Source: Haematobacter massiliensis
Lineage (GTDB): Bacteria > Pseudomonadota > Alphaproteobacteria > Rhodobacterales > Rhodobacteraceae
Direction: 5' to 3'
DNA length: 64,000 bases
Assembly: GCF_000740795.1 (NCBI RefSeq)
Contig: NZ_JGYG01000002.1
Location: 1 to 64,000, forward strand
Shown here: piece after piece, positions 29,007 to 37,863 of the stretch
How positions within the stretch are numbered: position 1 is the stretch's first letter
Layout of the letters: every line of letters begins with the position of its first letter
The notes under the pieces: generated by a model
Told to the model about the DNA's origin: nothing
What the model saw: only the letters and a program-made list of their open reading frames with translations
Database searches by the model: none
Made by a program: the position numbers and the translations under genes

Positions 29007-30391
29007 GGTCTGGCCTCCTTGAAATCTTCGAGAAGTTGGACTGCGCGTCGGGGCGACAGCCCGTAAAGAATGATCGCTGGGCCCGTCAGTTCCGTGACGG
29101 ACGTGGTAAAATCATTGAGACAACAGCCAATAATTCGTTCATCCGGGCGGGATGCGTTCTCGATCAGCGTGACGGGCGTGGTTCCTGCCGCGCCATGCAT
29201 CATCAACCGGCCCTGAACGAATCGGGCGGACTTCCGGCCCATGTAGATCGCCGCCACTTCGCCCGGACGGGCAAGTGCGCGCCAGTCATGCTCGGCAAAG
29301 CCCTGCATGTCGTGGCCGGTGATGAAACGGACGGACGAGTTGCGTCCACGGCGGGTGAGGCTCTGGCCGATGCTCGCCGCAGCGGCGACGGCGGAGGTGA
29401 TGCCAGGGACGATGCGCCAGGAAATACCGGCGGCCTCCACTGCCTCCAGCTCCTCGTCCAGCCGCCCGAACAGGCCGGCATCGCCGGATTTCAGCCGCAC
29501 CACATGCGCGCCCGATCCGGCATGAGCAAGGATCAGCGCGTTGATCCGCCCCTGGCTCATCGAGGGGCCGAACCCCTCCTTGCCCGCGTCGATCAGCGTG
29601 GCCTCGCGCCGGGCGAGTTCAAGGATCTCCGGTGAGATCAGGCGGTCGTGAATGACGACATCCGCCTTGTCCAACGCGCGCCGCGCCTTCAGCGTCAGAA
29701 GCTCGGGGTCACCGGGGCCAGCGCCGACGAAATCCACATGACCGGGCCGGGGCGCCGCGTCCAGATGGCGGGCGAGCAGATCGTCCAGCGCCTGCTCCGC
29801 CCCGTCTTCGCCGCCGGCTTCATGCGCGCGGGGGCCGACCTCGAAGTAATATTCGCTCCAGAAATCGCGGCGGCGGCGGCCCATCGGCAGGGCATCCGCC
29901 ATGGTCCGGAAGGCCTTGCCGATCCGCGCCAGCGCGCCAAGGCGCACGGGCAGCCGCGCCTCAAGATCCGCTTTTATCGCACGGGCAAGGACGGGGGCCG
30001 CGCCTTCCGTTCCGATGGCGACGGTCACCGGATCGCGGTCCACGATGGCGGGCGTGATAAAGGCGCTGCCATGAAGATCATCGACGATATTGTGCAGAAC
30101 GCCCGCCGCACGGGCGAGAGCCGCGGTCGCGGCGTCGCGCGCTGCATCCTCATCTGCGGCATAGACGAGCATCGCTCCGACCAGATCCTCGGGAGCGATC
30201 GCACGATGGTGGAGCGTGATGCGCCCCTCCGCCGCCCAGAGCAGGATCTCGTTCACCGGATCGTCGGAGAACACGTCTAGCTGCGCCTCCGTCTTGAGCA
30301 GCAGCCGCAGCTTCGCAACGGCGGCATCGCCCCCTCCGGACAGGAGAATGCGGCGCCCCGTGGTGTCGAGGAAGAGCGGAAAATGCTTCAT
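29003..30391 (-). CDS. cysG: Siroheme synthase (multifunctional)
   Basis: Makes siroheme from uroporphyrinogen III: SAM-dependent methylation, NAD-dependent oxidation and iron insertion. The N-terminal Rossmann part (LSGGGDAAVAKLRLLL, residues about 18-33) is the dehydrogenase/ferrochelatase. The C-terminal methyltransferase begins VDFVGAGPGDPELLTLKA and has VVRLKSGDAGLFGR and GITSAVAAAASIG. 462 residues from ATG 30391; a TTG four codons upstream is possible. First gene of the cys operon, supplying cofactor to CysI. Confidence 0.95.
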   Translation of the reverse strand: MKHFPLFLDTTGRRILLSGGGDAAVAKLRLLLKTEAQLDVFSDDPVNEILLWAAEGRITLHHRAIAPEDLVGAMLVYAADEDAARDAATAALARAAGVLHNIVDDLHGSAFITPAIVDRDPVTVAIGTEGAAPVLARAIKADLEARLPVRLGALARIGKAFRTMADALPMGRRRRDFWSEYYFEVGPRAHEAGGEDGAEQALDDLLARHLDAAPRPGHVDFVGAGPGDPELLTLKARRALDKADVVIHDRLISPEILELARREATLIDAGKEGFGPSMSQGRINALILAHAGSGAHVVRLKSGDAGLFGRLDEELEAVEAAGISWRIVPGITSAVAAAASIGQSLTRRGRNSSVRFITGHDMQGFAEHDWRALARPGEVAAIYMGRKSARFVQGRLMMHGAAGTTPVTLIENASRPDERIIGCCLNDFTTSVTELTGPAIILYGLSPRRAVQLLEDFKEARP

Positions 30392-30426
30392 GACAGGAAC
30401 CAAGTCTGGAATCGCAGCGCCAATAT

Positions 30427-30472
30427 AGGATATTTTCCGCCATGAATGCTATCCTGACTTGCAGATAAGGAT
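30427..30472. promoter_or_regulatory. Possible operator in the cysG-lrp divergent gap
   Basis: The 140-base gap between cysG and the Lrp-type gene contains an alternating set AGGATA (30427-30432), TATCCT (30450-30455) and AGGAT (30468-30472) in an AT-richer stretch. Two are inverted with centres about 23 bases apart. Lrp/AsnC proteins bind such degenerate inverted elements in series, so this is a candidate site for the adjacent regulator. It is judged by eye only. Confidence 0.3.
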
Positions 30473-30531
30473 GATTGTTCAGATAATCGCCTTCAACGGG
30501 GCATCCTTCCCGGTTTGAGGGAGTTCAACGA

Positions 30532-31020
30532 ATGGCAGTCCGGCTGGACGAGATCGATCGGAAAATCCTTGTCGAATTGCAGGAGGATGCCAGCCAGTCG
30601 TTGGATGAAATCGCCCGCAAGGTCAATTCTTCCAAGACCCCCGTCTGGAACCGGATCCGCAAGCTGCGCGAAGCCGGGGTGATCGGACGGCAGACGGTGA
30701 TTCTGGATCCGGAATCACTGGGCCTTGAGGCGTGTTTCTTCGTGCTGATCCGCACCTCGGAGCATGAGGCCGACTGGCAGAAGAAGTTCCTCAAGGCGCT
30801 CCGGGAGCGCCCGGAAGTGCTTGAAGCGCATAGGCTTGCGGGCGATATCGACTATATCCTGAAGGTCCGGGTCGCCAATGCCCGGGCCTATGACAAGTTC
30901 TATCAGGCGCTGATCTCGGAAGTGCGGATCTACAACGTCACCGCACTCCTTTCCATGGAGGAGATCAAGGCGACGACCATCCTGCCGATCCCGGAGGAGA
31001 CGCCGGTCCAGAACGCATGA
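30532..31020 (+). CDS. Lrp/AsnC family transcriptional regulator
   Basis: A 162-residue Lrp/AsnC regulator. The N-terminal winged helix (residues about 4-60) reads LDEIDRKILVELQEDASQSL then SSKTPVWNRIRKLREAGVI. A RAM ligand-binding domain (about 70-150) contains VLEAHRLAGDIDYILKVRV. TGAGGGAG precedes the ATG. Divergent from cysG, so it probably controls the cys operon and itself; the effector is unknown. Confidence 0.92.
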   Translation: MAVRLDEIDRKILVELQEDASQSLDEIARKVNSSKTPVWNRIRKLREAGVIGRQTVILDPESLGLEACFFVLIRTSEHEADWQKKFLKALRERPEVLEAHRLAGDIDYILKVRVANARAYDKFYQALISEVRIYNVTALLSMEEIKATTILPIPEETPVQNA

Positions 31021-31027
31021 CACCCGT

Positions 31028-32416
31028 TCAGACAGCGTGGAGATAAAGGTCGAAATCCACGTCCGGTATGGTCGCGGCCACCCGGGCGTATTCGGCCGCC
31101 TTGATGGCGGTGAAGGTGCGATGCATTTCCACCCCCAAGGCATCTTTCAGGAAGGCGGAGTGTTGCGCCGCCTCGACTGCTTCCCGCCAGTCCCGCGGAA
31201 TGGGGAGGGGAGATGAGGCTTCATAGCCGTTGCCCACAGTCTCCGGCCCCGGGTCCAGCCGTTCCGTCAGCCCCTTGTGGATACCGGCCAGCACCGTTGC
31301 GCCCACCAGATAAGGATTGGCATCCACCCCGGCAGGGCGATGTTCGATGCGGCGGGCTGCGACAGGCCCTGCGGGGATGCGCAGCGCCACGGAGCGGTTG
31401 TTCACGCCCCAGGTCGGCGACACCGGGGCATAGCTCTGGCTCGCGAAACGGCGCCAGGAATTGCCGTGCGGGGCAAAGACCAGCATGGATTCGCCCATCG
31501 TCGCGCGAAGCCCGCCGATGGCCTGACGGATCGGGTCGTTCCAGACGCCTTCCCGCGCTTCGCTGAAGATGTTCTTCCCCTCGCCATCGGCCATCGACAC
31601 ATGGAAGTGCATCCCTGACCCGGCGTAGCGCGCAAAGGGCTTCGCCATGAAGCAGGCTGTCACCCCAAACCGCCGCGCGGCGAGGCGCACGATGCGCTTG
31701 AGCCGGATGAGGTCATCCGCTGCCCGCATGACATCGGGCCGGTAATGGAGCGTGAGTTCATACTGGCCCGGCGCATATTCCGAGATCACCGTCTCCGCCA
31801 TGATCCCTGCTGCCGCGGCGCCGGCATAGATGGCGGAAAAGAGCGGCTCCATCCCATGCAGGTGATCGACGGAATAGACTTCCGTCCGGTCCGACCGCCG
31901 CCCGTCGAGCACGGCGGCAGCGGGGCGGACGCGCCCCTCCGCGTCGCGGGTATTGTCGAGCAGGAAGAACTCCAGTTCGAACGCGCCCGCGGGAAACAGG
32001 CCTTCCGCTTCCAGCGCGGCGACCTGACGGGAAAGGGCGTGGCGCGGATCGGAGGCCATCGGTTCCCCGTCGAGGGTGAACATGGAGAGAAGCACCTCCG
32101 CCCGCGCGGGCGATGTGCCTGCGATGGGCACCAGGCTTCCCGGCACGGGCCAGGCACGCAGATCGCCATCCCCCTGATCCCAGACCAGTCCGGTTTCGTG
32201 CACATCCTCGCCACAGATATCCAGGCCGAGAATGGAAATCGGCAGATGCCGCCCATTGCGATAGAGCGACATGAGTTCATGCCGGCGGATGATCTTGCCG
32301 CGGCCCACGCCGTTTGCATCCGTCAGAACGAGGTCGATCGCCTCAATCTCCGGGTGCTGGGCCAGAAACTCCTCAGCTTCAGAAATATCGGAGCCGGAGG
32401 GAGAAAGCGATGTCAT
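31028..32416 (-). CDS. Glutamine synthetase family, probable gamma-glutamylpolyamine synthetase
   Basis: A 462-residue member of the GS fold. Catalytic stretches are FELEFFLLD, the GSGMHFHVSM nucleotide/metal region, and RRFASQSYAPVSPTWGVNNRS followed by RIEHRPAGVDANPYL. Sequence type and the adjoining aminotransferase suggest gamma-glutamylation of a polyamine or other amine (PuuA/SpuI-like) rather than ammonia assimilation. The adenylylation-loop tyrosine of true GlnA is not evident. Its start overlaps the aminotransferase stop (ATGA), so the two are one operon. Substrate is inferred. Confidence 0.82.
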   Translation of the reverse strand: MTSLSPSGSDISEAEEFLAQHPEIEAIDLVLTDANGVGRGKIIRRHELMSLYRNGRHLPISILGLDICGEDVHETGLVWDQGDGDLRAWPVPGSLVPIAGTSPARAEVLLSMFTLDGEPMASDPRHALSRQVAALEAEGLFPAGAFELEFFLLDNTRDAEGRVRPAAAVLDGRRSDRTEVYSVDHLHGMEPLFSAIYAGAAAAGIMAETVISEYAPGQYELTLHYRPDVMRAADDLIRLKRIVRLAARRFGVTACFMAKPFARYAGSGMHFHVSMADGEGKNIFSEAREGVWNDPIRQAIGGLRATMGESMLVFAPHGNSWRRFASQSYAPVSPTWGVNNRSVALRIPAGPVAARRIEHRPAGVDANPYLVGATVLAGIHKGLTERLDPGPETVGNGYEASSPLPIPRDWREAVEAAQHSAFLKDALGVEMHRTFTAIKAAEYARVAATIPDVDFDLYLHAV

Positions 32417-33786
32417 CGGAACAGCTCCGCGCAGATTTCGTCAAACGCATCGATGAGCCGGTCGATCTGTTTCTTCCGGGTGACGGGCGAGACGAGCATC
32501 ATGTTGTGAAAGGGCGCGATGAGCAGCCCGCGGTTGACAAGGGATAGGTGGACAGCCGCCTCCACCAGCGGCTGATAGGCTTCCTCGGCCTCGGTGCCGT
32601 TGCGCAGGGGCCCGGGCGCACAGATGAACTCCACCCGCGCGCCGCAGCGGACGACATGCCACGGCACATCCCGCTCCTTGATCACGAGGCGCAGCCCTTT
32701 CTCAAGCCGCTTCGCGCCGCTCTCCATCCGCTGATAGGCGCCTTTCGTCATCACCTCGGAGAGCGTGGCACGCAGCGCGGCGAACTGGAGCGGATTGCCG
32801 GAGAGGGTGGTGCCCATGCCCGTATGGCCGGGCTCGCGCTCTGCCTCCTGCGCCGACAGACGGGAGGCTACGTCCTCGGTCATGCCCCAGACCGCCGCCG
32901 CCACGCCGCCCGCCACCGCTTTCCCGCAAGTGAGGATGTCGGGCAGCAGCCCGTGCCGACGCGTATAGCCGCCCAGCCCGGAGCTGATCGTATGGGTCTC
33001 GTCGAGGATGAGGAGCGTTCCCGTCGCCCGTGTGAGCCGACGGAGCGCCTCATGAAAACCGGGCTCGGGCAATACCATGCAGGCATTGGTCATGACCGGC
33101 TCCGCGATGACCGCTGCCACGTCCATTTCGCAAAGCGCAGCTTCCAGCGCGGCGAGGTCGTTGAACTCTACCGCGATCGTCTCCGAAGCCGGATCTGCCG
33201 CCATGCCGACAAGGCCGGGGCGCGGTACCGTGCGCCCGTTGCGCAGCTTCACCATCGTCTCATCCACCGTGCCGTGGTAGGCGCCGTTGAAGACGATGAT
33301 CTTCCGCCGCTCCGTGACTGCCCGTGCCACCTTCAGGGCGAAGCGGTTCGCATCCGTCGCGGTCGTTGCCACCTGCCAGCGGAACTCTCCAAAGCGGGAG
33401 GAGAGCAGTTCCCCGACCGCCAGCGCGTCGATATTCGGCAGCATGTAGGTGAGCCCCTGCCGCGACTGCCTGCGAATCGCCTCCGCCACCGGCTTTGGCG
33501 AGTGACCAAAGAGCGAGGCCGTGTCGCCAAGGCAGAAGTCTTCGAAATCGTGCCCATCGATATCGGTGAGCCTCGCGCCTTCCGCCCGTTTCACCATGAT
33601 GGGAAAGGGTAGGGGCCAGTCCCGCATCCAGTGCATCGGCACACCGTCCATCCAGGCGGCTGCGCCATGATCGAGCGCCAGGCGGCTCCGGGGGCGGGTT
33701 CGCGCATAGTTTGCCGTTTCCTTCGCAAGGAGCTTGCGGAGGCGATTCGTCGGGACACCGCCCGAAAGGGAATTTAGCGATGACAT
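32413..33786 (-). CDS. Class III aminotransferase (glutamate-semialdehyde-aminomutase-like)
   Basis: PLP enzyme, 457 residues. The PLP lysine is in ILTCGKAVAGGVAAAVWG, and the Asp contacting the pyridine nitrogen is in LLILDETHTISSG. Other marks are FNGAYHGTVDETMVK and FCLGDTASLFGHSP. Closest in style to GSA aminomutase-like transaminases. Paired with the GS-like gene, it probably acts on an amine or its product. ATG 33786 is preferred over a GTG at 33834. Confidence 0.82.
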   Translation of the reverse strand: MSSLNSLSGGVPTNRLRKLLAKETANYARTRPRSRLALDHGAAAWMDGVPMHWMRDWPLPFPIMVKRAEGARLTDIDGHDFEDFCLGDTASLFGHSPKPVAEAIRRQSRQGLTYMLPNIDALAVGELLSSRFGEFRWQVATTATDANRFALKVARAVTERRKIIVFNGAYHGTVDETMVKLRNGRTVPRPGLVGMAADPASETIAVEFNDLAALEAALCEMDVAAVIAEPVMTNACMVLPEPGFHEALRRLTRATGTLLILDETHTISSGLGGYTRRHGLLPDILTCGKAVAGGVAAAVWGMTEDVASRLSAQEAEREPGHTGMGTTLSGNPLQFAALRATLSEVMTKGAYQRMESGAKRLEKGLRLVIKERDVPWHVVRCGARVEFICAPGPLRNGTEAEEAYQPLVEAAVHLSLVNRGLLIAPFHNMMLVSPVTRKKQIDRLIDAFDEICAELFR

Positions 33787-33849
33787 GGGGGCCTCGCTCT
33801 TGGGGTTCGTGGGGTTCTCACCCAAGGTGAGCACGGGCGCAAGGGGCGG

Positions 33850-34323
33850 TTATTCGACCAACGGGACAAGGGTAAGCAGGCGTTTGCCCTCCTCGGCGCT
33901 CAGAAGCACGCGGAACAACTGCTCGATCCTGTCGCGATAGGTCAGCAGCATGGCAGAGGACAGCGCCGCCGGCTCCCCTCGGAGTTGTCCAGCGGAAGCC
34001 TCTTGCCAAAGGTTCAGCATTTCATGCGCTGCAACGGCGCTGGCGGCGTTGGCGAAACGGCTTTCTTGACGGAGAAGCTGAACCCGGAGCCGCGTTTCCG
34101 CCTGAGCATAGCGGGGCCGAAGGCGCTCGACCGCTGCCGCACGTTCGGACGGTGGCAGGATCAGCAGATCCTGATAGATGCCTATGGTCAGCGTCGCGAG
34201 GTCGGCGGTTCGGTCCACGGTGCCGGCGTCATAGAGCGTGAGCTGCGGCGCGCAGCCTGTCAGCGCCAGCGAAAGGGCGATGACCAGCGGTCGGACGAGG
34301 GAGGGCAAGGGCCGCGTCTGCAT
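33850..34323 (-). CDS. Putative lipoprotein, unknown function
   Basis: A 157-residue protein with a signal peptide and lipobox (LALTGC, Cys near 24). The remainder is largely helical and charged (RLRPRYAQAETRLRVQLLRQ). No domain recognised. It lies 40 bases after the RNase T2 stop on the same strand, possibly co-transcribed. Confidence 0.65.
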   Translation of the reverse strand: MQTRPLPSLVRPLVIALSLALTGCAPQLTLYDAGTVDRTADLATLTIGIYQDLLILPPSERAAAVERLRPRYAQAETRLRVQLLRQESRFANAASAVAAHEMLNLWQEASAGQLRGEPAALSSAMLLTYRDRIEQLFRVLLSAEEGKRLLTLVPLVE

Positions 34324-34363
34324 GGTGCCTCACTCTAACGTGCCGCATTGCAGCGAAGAACCC

Positions 34364-35017
34364 CTAAGGCGCCGCGAGTATCGCGTTTTTCAGGGTACAG
34401 TCGCGGATCACATCCTGACCGCAGCGCCGGGGTTCCAGATCTTTCGTTAGACAGACACGCACCTCCGCAATATGGCCTGCGGAGCAGGTGACGGTAAGCA
34501 TGTCGCGGCTCATTCCGGGATTCGTCTCGATGAACGCATCCTCGATGACGGAGGCAGGAAGCCGCACATCTTCCCGCAGGCGGGAGAGGACCTCCGGCAT
34601 TGCAACGCTGTGGTAGGCCTTGCGCTGGGTGGAAAGATAGTCGGCCGCGCTCAGCCCCGCGCAGCGGCCGTGCTTCTTCCATTGATACCAGGCAAGCCCC
34701 TGCGACCCCATGATATCGGTCATCGCGCCTGTCTCGGCCCGTGACGGGTCACGCATGGAGGTACGGCAGAATTCGGGCCAGCCTCCTTTGTCATATTGCG
34801 GCCAGAGGCCATGGAGAAGGAAGCCGTGGCGATGCCGGGGATCGCACTGGCCCCCCGTTTCCCCCTCGCGCGAACACCATCCGGGGGACCAGGTGAGTGC
34901 CATGACGTAGTAGTCGAATTCGCCTGCAGGACGCCCGCCGCGCGCCTGTGCCAACGCGCCGTCCGCCGTTGTGGACAAGCTCAGGAGGGCGGCCAGAACC
35001 GCTGTCGTCGCGCGCAT
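34364..35017 (-). CDS. Secreted RNase T2 family ribonuclease
   Basis: Endoribonuclease of the T2 family, exported to the periplasm or outside, 217 residues. An N-terminal signal peptide ends near residue 23. Both catalytic segments are present: CAS-1 as HGFLLHGLWPQYD and CAS-2 as WYQWKKHGRCAG. Several cysteines would form the usual disulfides. ATG 35017 follows AAGGAGG; the longer frame upstream is antisense to the trcR leader and not used. Likely role: scavenging RNA or stress turnover. Confidence 0.9.
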   Translation of the reverse strand: MRATTAVLAALLSLSTTADGALAQARGGRPAGEFDYYVMALTWSPGWCSREGETGGQCDPRHRHGFLLHGLWPQYDKGGWPEFCRTSMRDPSRAETGAMTDIMGSQGLAWYQWKKHGRCAGLSAADYLSTQRKAYHSVAMPEVLSRLREDVRLPASVIEDAFIETNPGMSRDMLTVTCSAGHIAEVRVCLTKDLEPRRCGQDVIRDCTLKNAILAAP

Positions 35018-35138
35018 TGCCTCTTTCCTCCTTCGGCCTTCCCGCCTATATATCACCGGACTTCCCGAAAACGTGGAGATCGCGGCCAAGGCCGCAGCCG
35101 TTTTCCCGGCGCGGGAGAGATATGTTAGGAGAGACCCG

Positions 35139-35894
35139 ATGAACAAGCCCCTGATGGCCAAGGCGACCGCGGTCTGGCTCATCGAAAACACCACCCTGTC
35201 CTTCAAGCAGATTGCGGATTTCTGCGGCCTTCACGAACTCGAAGTGCAGGGCATCGCCGATGGCGATGTGGCCACCGGCGTCAAGGGTTTCGATCCGATC
35301 GCCAACAACCAGCTCGACGCCGTGGAGATCGAGAAGGGTGAGAAGAACCCGATCTACCGGCTCAAGCTGAAGTTCAACCCGGCCGCCGTGGGCGAGGAAA
35401 AACGCCGCGGGCCGCGCTACACGCCGCTTTCCAAGCGTCAGGACCGTCCGGCCGCGATTCTCTGGCTCGTCAAGTTCCACCCAGAACTTTCGGACGGCCA
35501 GATCGCAAAGCTGGTAGGCACGACGAAGCCGACGATTCAGTCAATTCGCGACCGCTCGCACTGGAACATCGCGAATATCGCGCCGGTTGACCCGGTGGCG
35601 CTGGGCCTTGCCCGCCAGTCCGAGCTGGATGCGGCCGTCCAGCAGGCAGCCCGCAAGAAGACGGCGGATGGCGTCGTGATGACCGATGACGAACGTCGCA
35701 AGCTCGTTTCCACCGAGCAATCTCTGGGGATGTCGCCCGATGCGCGGTTGCCGTCCTCCATCGCGGGTCTGGAAAACTTCTCTCTCTCCGAGGAGGAAAA
35801 GAAGCCGGCCGATTTCTCCAATGCGGACAGCTTCTTCAACCTGCCCAACACCGACGATGATGAAGAGGACGAGGACGACGATCACCGTCGCTGA
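35139..35894 (+). CDS. TrcR-like cell-cycle transcriptional regulator (DUF1013)
   Basis: A 251-residue DUF1013 protein, conserved across alphaproteobacteria. The Caulobacter relative, TrcR, is reported to associate with RNA polymerase and influence cell-cycle transcription. Landmarks are ATAVWLIENTTLSFKQIADF near the N-terminus, KRRGPRYTPLSKRQDRPAAI, and a helix-turn-helix-like QIAKLVGTTKPTIQSIRDR. The C-terminus is acidic (DDDEEDEDDD). ATG 35139 follows TTAGGAG. Divergent from the RNase T2 gene. Confidence 0.88.
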   Translation: MNKPLMAKATAVWLIENTTLSFKQIADFCGLHELEVQGIADGDVATGVKGFDPIANNQLDAVEIEKGEKNPIYRLKLKFNPAAVGEEKRRGPRYTPLSKRQDRPAAILWLVKFHPELSDGQIAKLVGTTKPTIQSIRDRSHWNIANIAPVDPVALGLARQSELDAAVQQAARKKTADGVVMTDDERRKLVSTEQSLGMSPDARLPSSIAGLENFSLSEEEKKPADFSNADSFFNLPNTDDDEEDEDDDHRR

Positions 35895-35901
35895 GACCGC
35901 T

Positions 35902-35931
35902 GCCGTGGCTGGACTTCGCGACGGCCACGGC
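35902..35931 (+). terminator. Possible terminator after the trcR-like gene
   Basis: GCCGTGGC (35902-35909) pairs with GCCACGGC (35924-35931), an 8-bp stem with a 14-base loop, beginning 8 bases after the stop codon. No T-run follows, so it may be a weak or Rho-assisted terminator. Confidence 0.4.
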
Positions 35932-35958
35932 TAACTGCACCCCAACGGCGGCTGGCTG

Positions 35959-36900
35959 ATGGGGAAAATGGATAGATTGACGGAACAGAGCGCGCTGCGC
36001 GTTTCCATCGCCGCGACCGTCGTGGTCGCGTTGTTCGGAATTCTTTTCGGGTTGCTGTCGGGCGCCTTCTCCATTGCCTTCGACGGTTTCTATTCGCTTG
36101 CTGACGCGACGATGACGGTGCTCTCGCTCATCGTGTCGGAGCTGATCGTCAGGTCTGCACGGACGAACGCGCTTTCGGGCAAGCTGCGCGACAGGTTCAC
36201 GATGGGCTTCTGGCACCTCGAACCGATTGTCCTAGGTCTGAACGGCCTTCTGCTCATGGTCGTGGCAATCTATGCGCTCATCAATGCGGTGATCACTCTT
36301 CTGGACGGCGGCAACGTCCTGAAATTCGATCTGGCTATCCTTTATGCTGTGGTGACGCTGGCGGTCTGTCTGGCGATGGCCTGGTTTGGGCACCGGGTGA
36401 ACCTGCGGCTAAAGTCGGAATTCCTGAAGCTCGACGTCCGCGCTTGGATCATGTCGGGCTGTATCACCGGCGCTCTGCTGGTCGCCTTCATCCTGGGCTG
36501 GGCAGTTCAGGGCACGCGTCTGGAATGGCTCTCCCCCTATGTCGATCCGGCGGTGCTGGCGCTCGTCTGCCTTGTCATCATCCCGCTGCCTCTCGGCACC
36601 GTTCGGCAGGCACTTTCGGATGTGCTGCTCATCACGCCCCCCGACCTGAAGGTGCATGTGGACAGCGTGGCGGAGGAGATGGTCGCGAAATATGGCTTCA
36701 AGGGCTACCGCGCCTATGCCGCTCGCGTGGGGCGGGGTACACAGGTGGAGCTTTACTTCATCCTGCGGACAGGCCTGCCGCCCGAGCCGCTGGAGCATTG
36801 GGATCGTCTGCGGGATGAAATCGGAGATGCCATCGGGGGCGAGGGGCCGGACCGCTGGCTGACCATCGCCTTCACCACCGATCCCGGCTGGGCGGAGTGA
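35959..36900 (+). CDS. Cation diffusion facilitator-like membrane transporter
   Basis: A 313-residue membrane protein of the CDF superfamily (COG3965-like) with about six membrane helices and a C-terminal cytoplasmic ferredoxin-like domain (about 220-310). Family features are DGFYSLADATM in helix 2 and MGFWHLEPIV in helix 3. The helix-5 region (RAWIMSGCITG) lacks the Asp/His expected of a metal site, so metal transport is uncertain. ATG 35959 is used; 35968 is an alternative. Confidence 0.78.
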   Translation: MGKMDRLTEQSALRVSIAATVVVALFGILFGLLSGAFSIAFDGFYSLADATMTVLSLIVSELIVRSARTNALSGKLRDRFTMGFWHLEPIVLGLNGLLLMVVAIYALINAVITLLDGGNVLKFDLAILYAVVTLAVCLAMAWFGHRVNLRLKSEFLKLDVRAWIMSGCITGALLVAFILGWAVQGTRLEWLSPYVDPAVLALVCLVIIPLPLGTVRQALSDVLLITPPDLKVHVDSVAEEMVAKYGFKGYRAYAARVGRGTQVELYFILRTGLPPEPLEHWDRLRDEIGDAIGGEGPDRWLTIAFTTDPGWAE

Positions 36901-36903
36901 GGG

Positions 36904-37500
36904 TCAGAAGGACCGCCGCGCCCGCATCGCCGCGCTGATCGTGCCATCGTCCAGATAGTCGAGCTCTCCCCCCACCGGAACACCCTGTGCGAGAGAGGTG
37001 ACGGCCGCGCCGCAACCTTCCAGCGCCTCGGCGATGTAATGTGCGGTGGTCTGTCCGTCCACGGTGGCGGGAAGGGCAAGGATCACCTCCCGCGCGCCCT
37101 TCGCCCGCGAAACCAGCGCCGGAATGCGCAGATCCTCCGGCCCGACGGCGTCGAGCACCGAGAGCGTGCCGCCCAGAACGTGATAGCGTCCGCGAAACGC
37201 ACCCGCCCGTTCCATCGCCCACAGATCCGCCACGTCTTCCACCACGCAGATCTCGCCTGTCTCCCGCTGGGGATCGGCGCAGATGGCGCAGAGATCGCCG
37301 GTACCGATATTGCCGCAGACCACGCAATCGCGCGCATTCACGGCAACCTGCTGGAGCGCCTCTCCCAAGGGGGCCATCAGCGCTCCCCGGCGGCGAAGCA
37401 GATGCAATACGGCACGCCGCGCCGACCGGGGGCCAAGCCCCGGCAGGCGCGACATGAGCGCGATCAGCGCCTCGATCTCCGCATTGGCGGCGTCTTTCAA
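36904..37500 (-). CDS. recR: Recombination mediator RecR
   Basis: Ring-forming RecFOR-pathway protein loading RecA at gaps, 198 residues. The helix-hairpin-helix is [17 protein letters not shown]. The zinc finger is [16 protein letters not shown], and the Toprim part has [14 protein letters not shown] and the late [16 protein letters not shown]. The start appears to be TTG at 37500, preceded by GAGG from the end of ybaB. Last gene of dnaX-ybaB-recR. Confidence 0.95.
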   Translation of the reverse strand: MKDAANAEIEALIALMSRLPGLGPRSARRAVLHLLRRRGALMAPLGEALQQVAVNARDCVVCGNIGTGDLCAICADPQRETGEICVVEDVADLWAMERAGAFRGRYHVLGGTLSVLDAVGPEDLRIPALVSRAKGAREVILALPATVDGQTTAHYIAEALEGCGAAVTSLAQGVPVGGELDYLDDGTISAAMRARRSF

Positions 37501-37507
37501 GATGGCC

Positions 37508-37852
37508 TCAGAACGGCAGCTTCATCCCGGCGGGAAAGCCGAAGGATTCGGTGAGGCTCGCCATTTCCGCCTGTGATTTTTCGGCGGCCTTGGTCTGTGC
37601 ATCCTTGATCGCGGCGAGGATGAGATCCTCGACCACTTCCTTTTCCTCGGGGTTGAAGATGGAGGGGTCGATATCCAGCCCCGTCAGCTCGCCCTTGGCG
37701 GTCGCCGTGGCTTTCACCAGTCCAGCGCCGGATTCCCCCGTCACCGTGGTGGTGCGAAGCTCCTCCTGAAGCGCCTCCATCTTCTCCTGAATGTCCTTGG
37801 CCGATTTCATGAGCTTCGCCATGTCGCCCATCTGGCCCAGTCCTTTGAACAT
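37508..37852 (-). CDS. YbaB/EbfC nucleoid-associated protein
   Basis: Small DNA-binding protein of the YbaB/EbfC family, 114 residues, usually encoded between dnaX and recR as here. Visible family parts are [19 protein letters not shown] and [17 protein letters not shown]. Thought to bind DNA as a dimer and affect nucleoid structure. Confidence 0.93.
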   Translation of the reverse strand: MFKGLGQMGDMAKLMKSAKDIQEKMEALQEELRTTTVTGESGAGLVKATATAKGELTGLDIDPSIFNPEEKEVVEDLILAAIKDAQTKAAEKSQAEMASLTESFGFPAGMKLPF

Positions 37853-37863
37853 CCGTTATCCTC

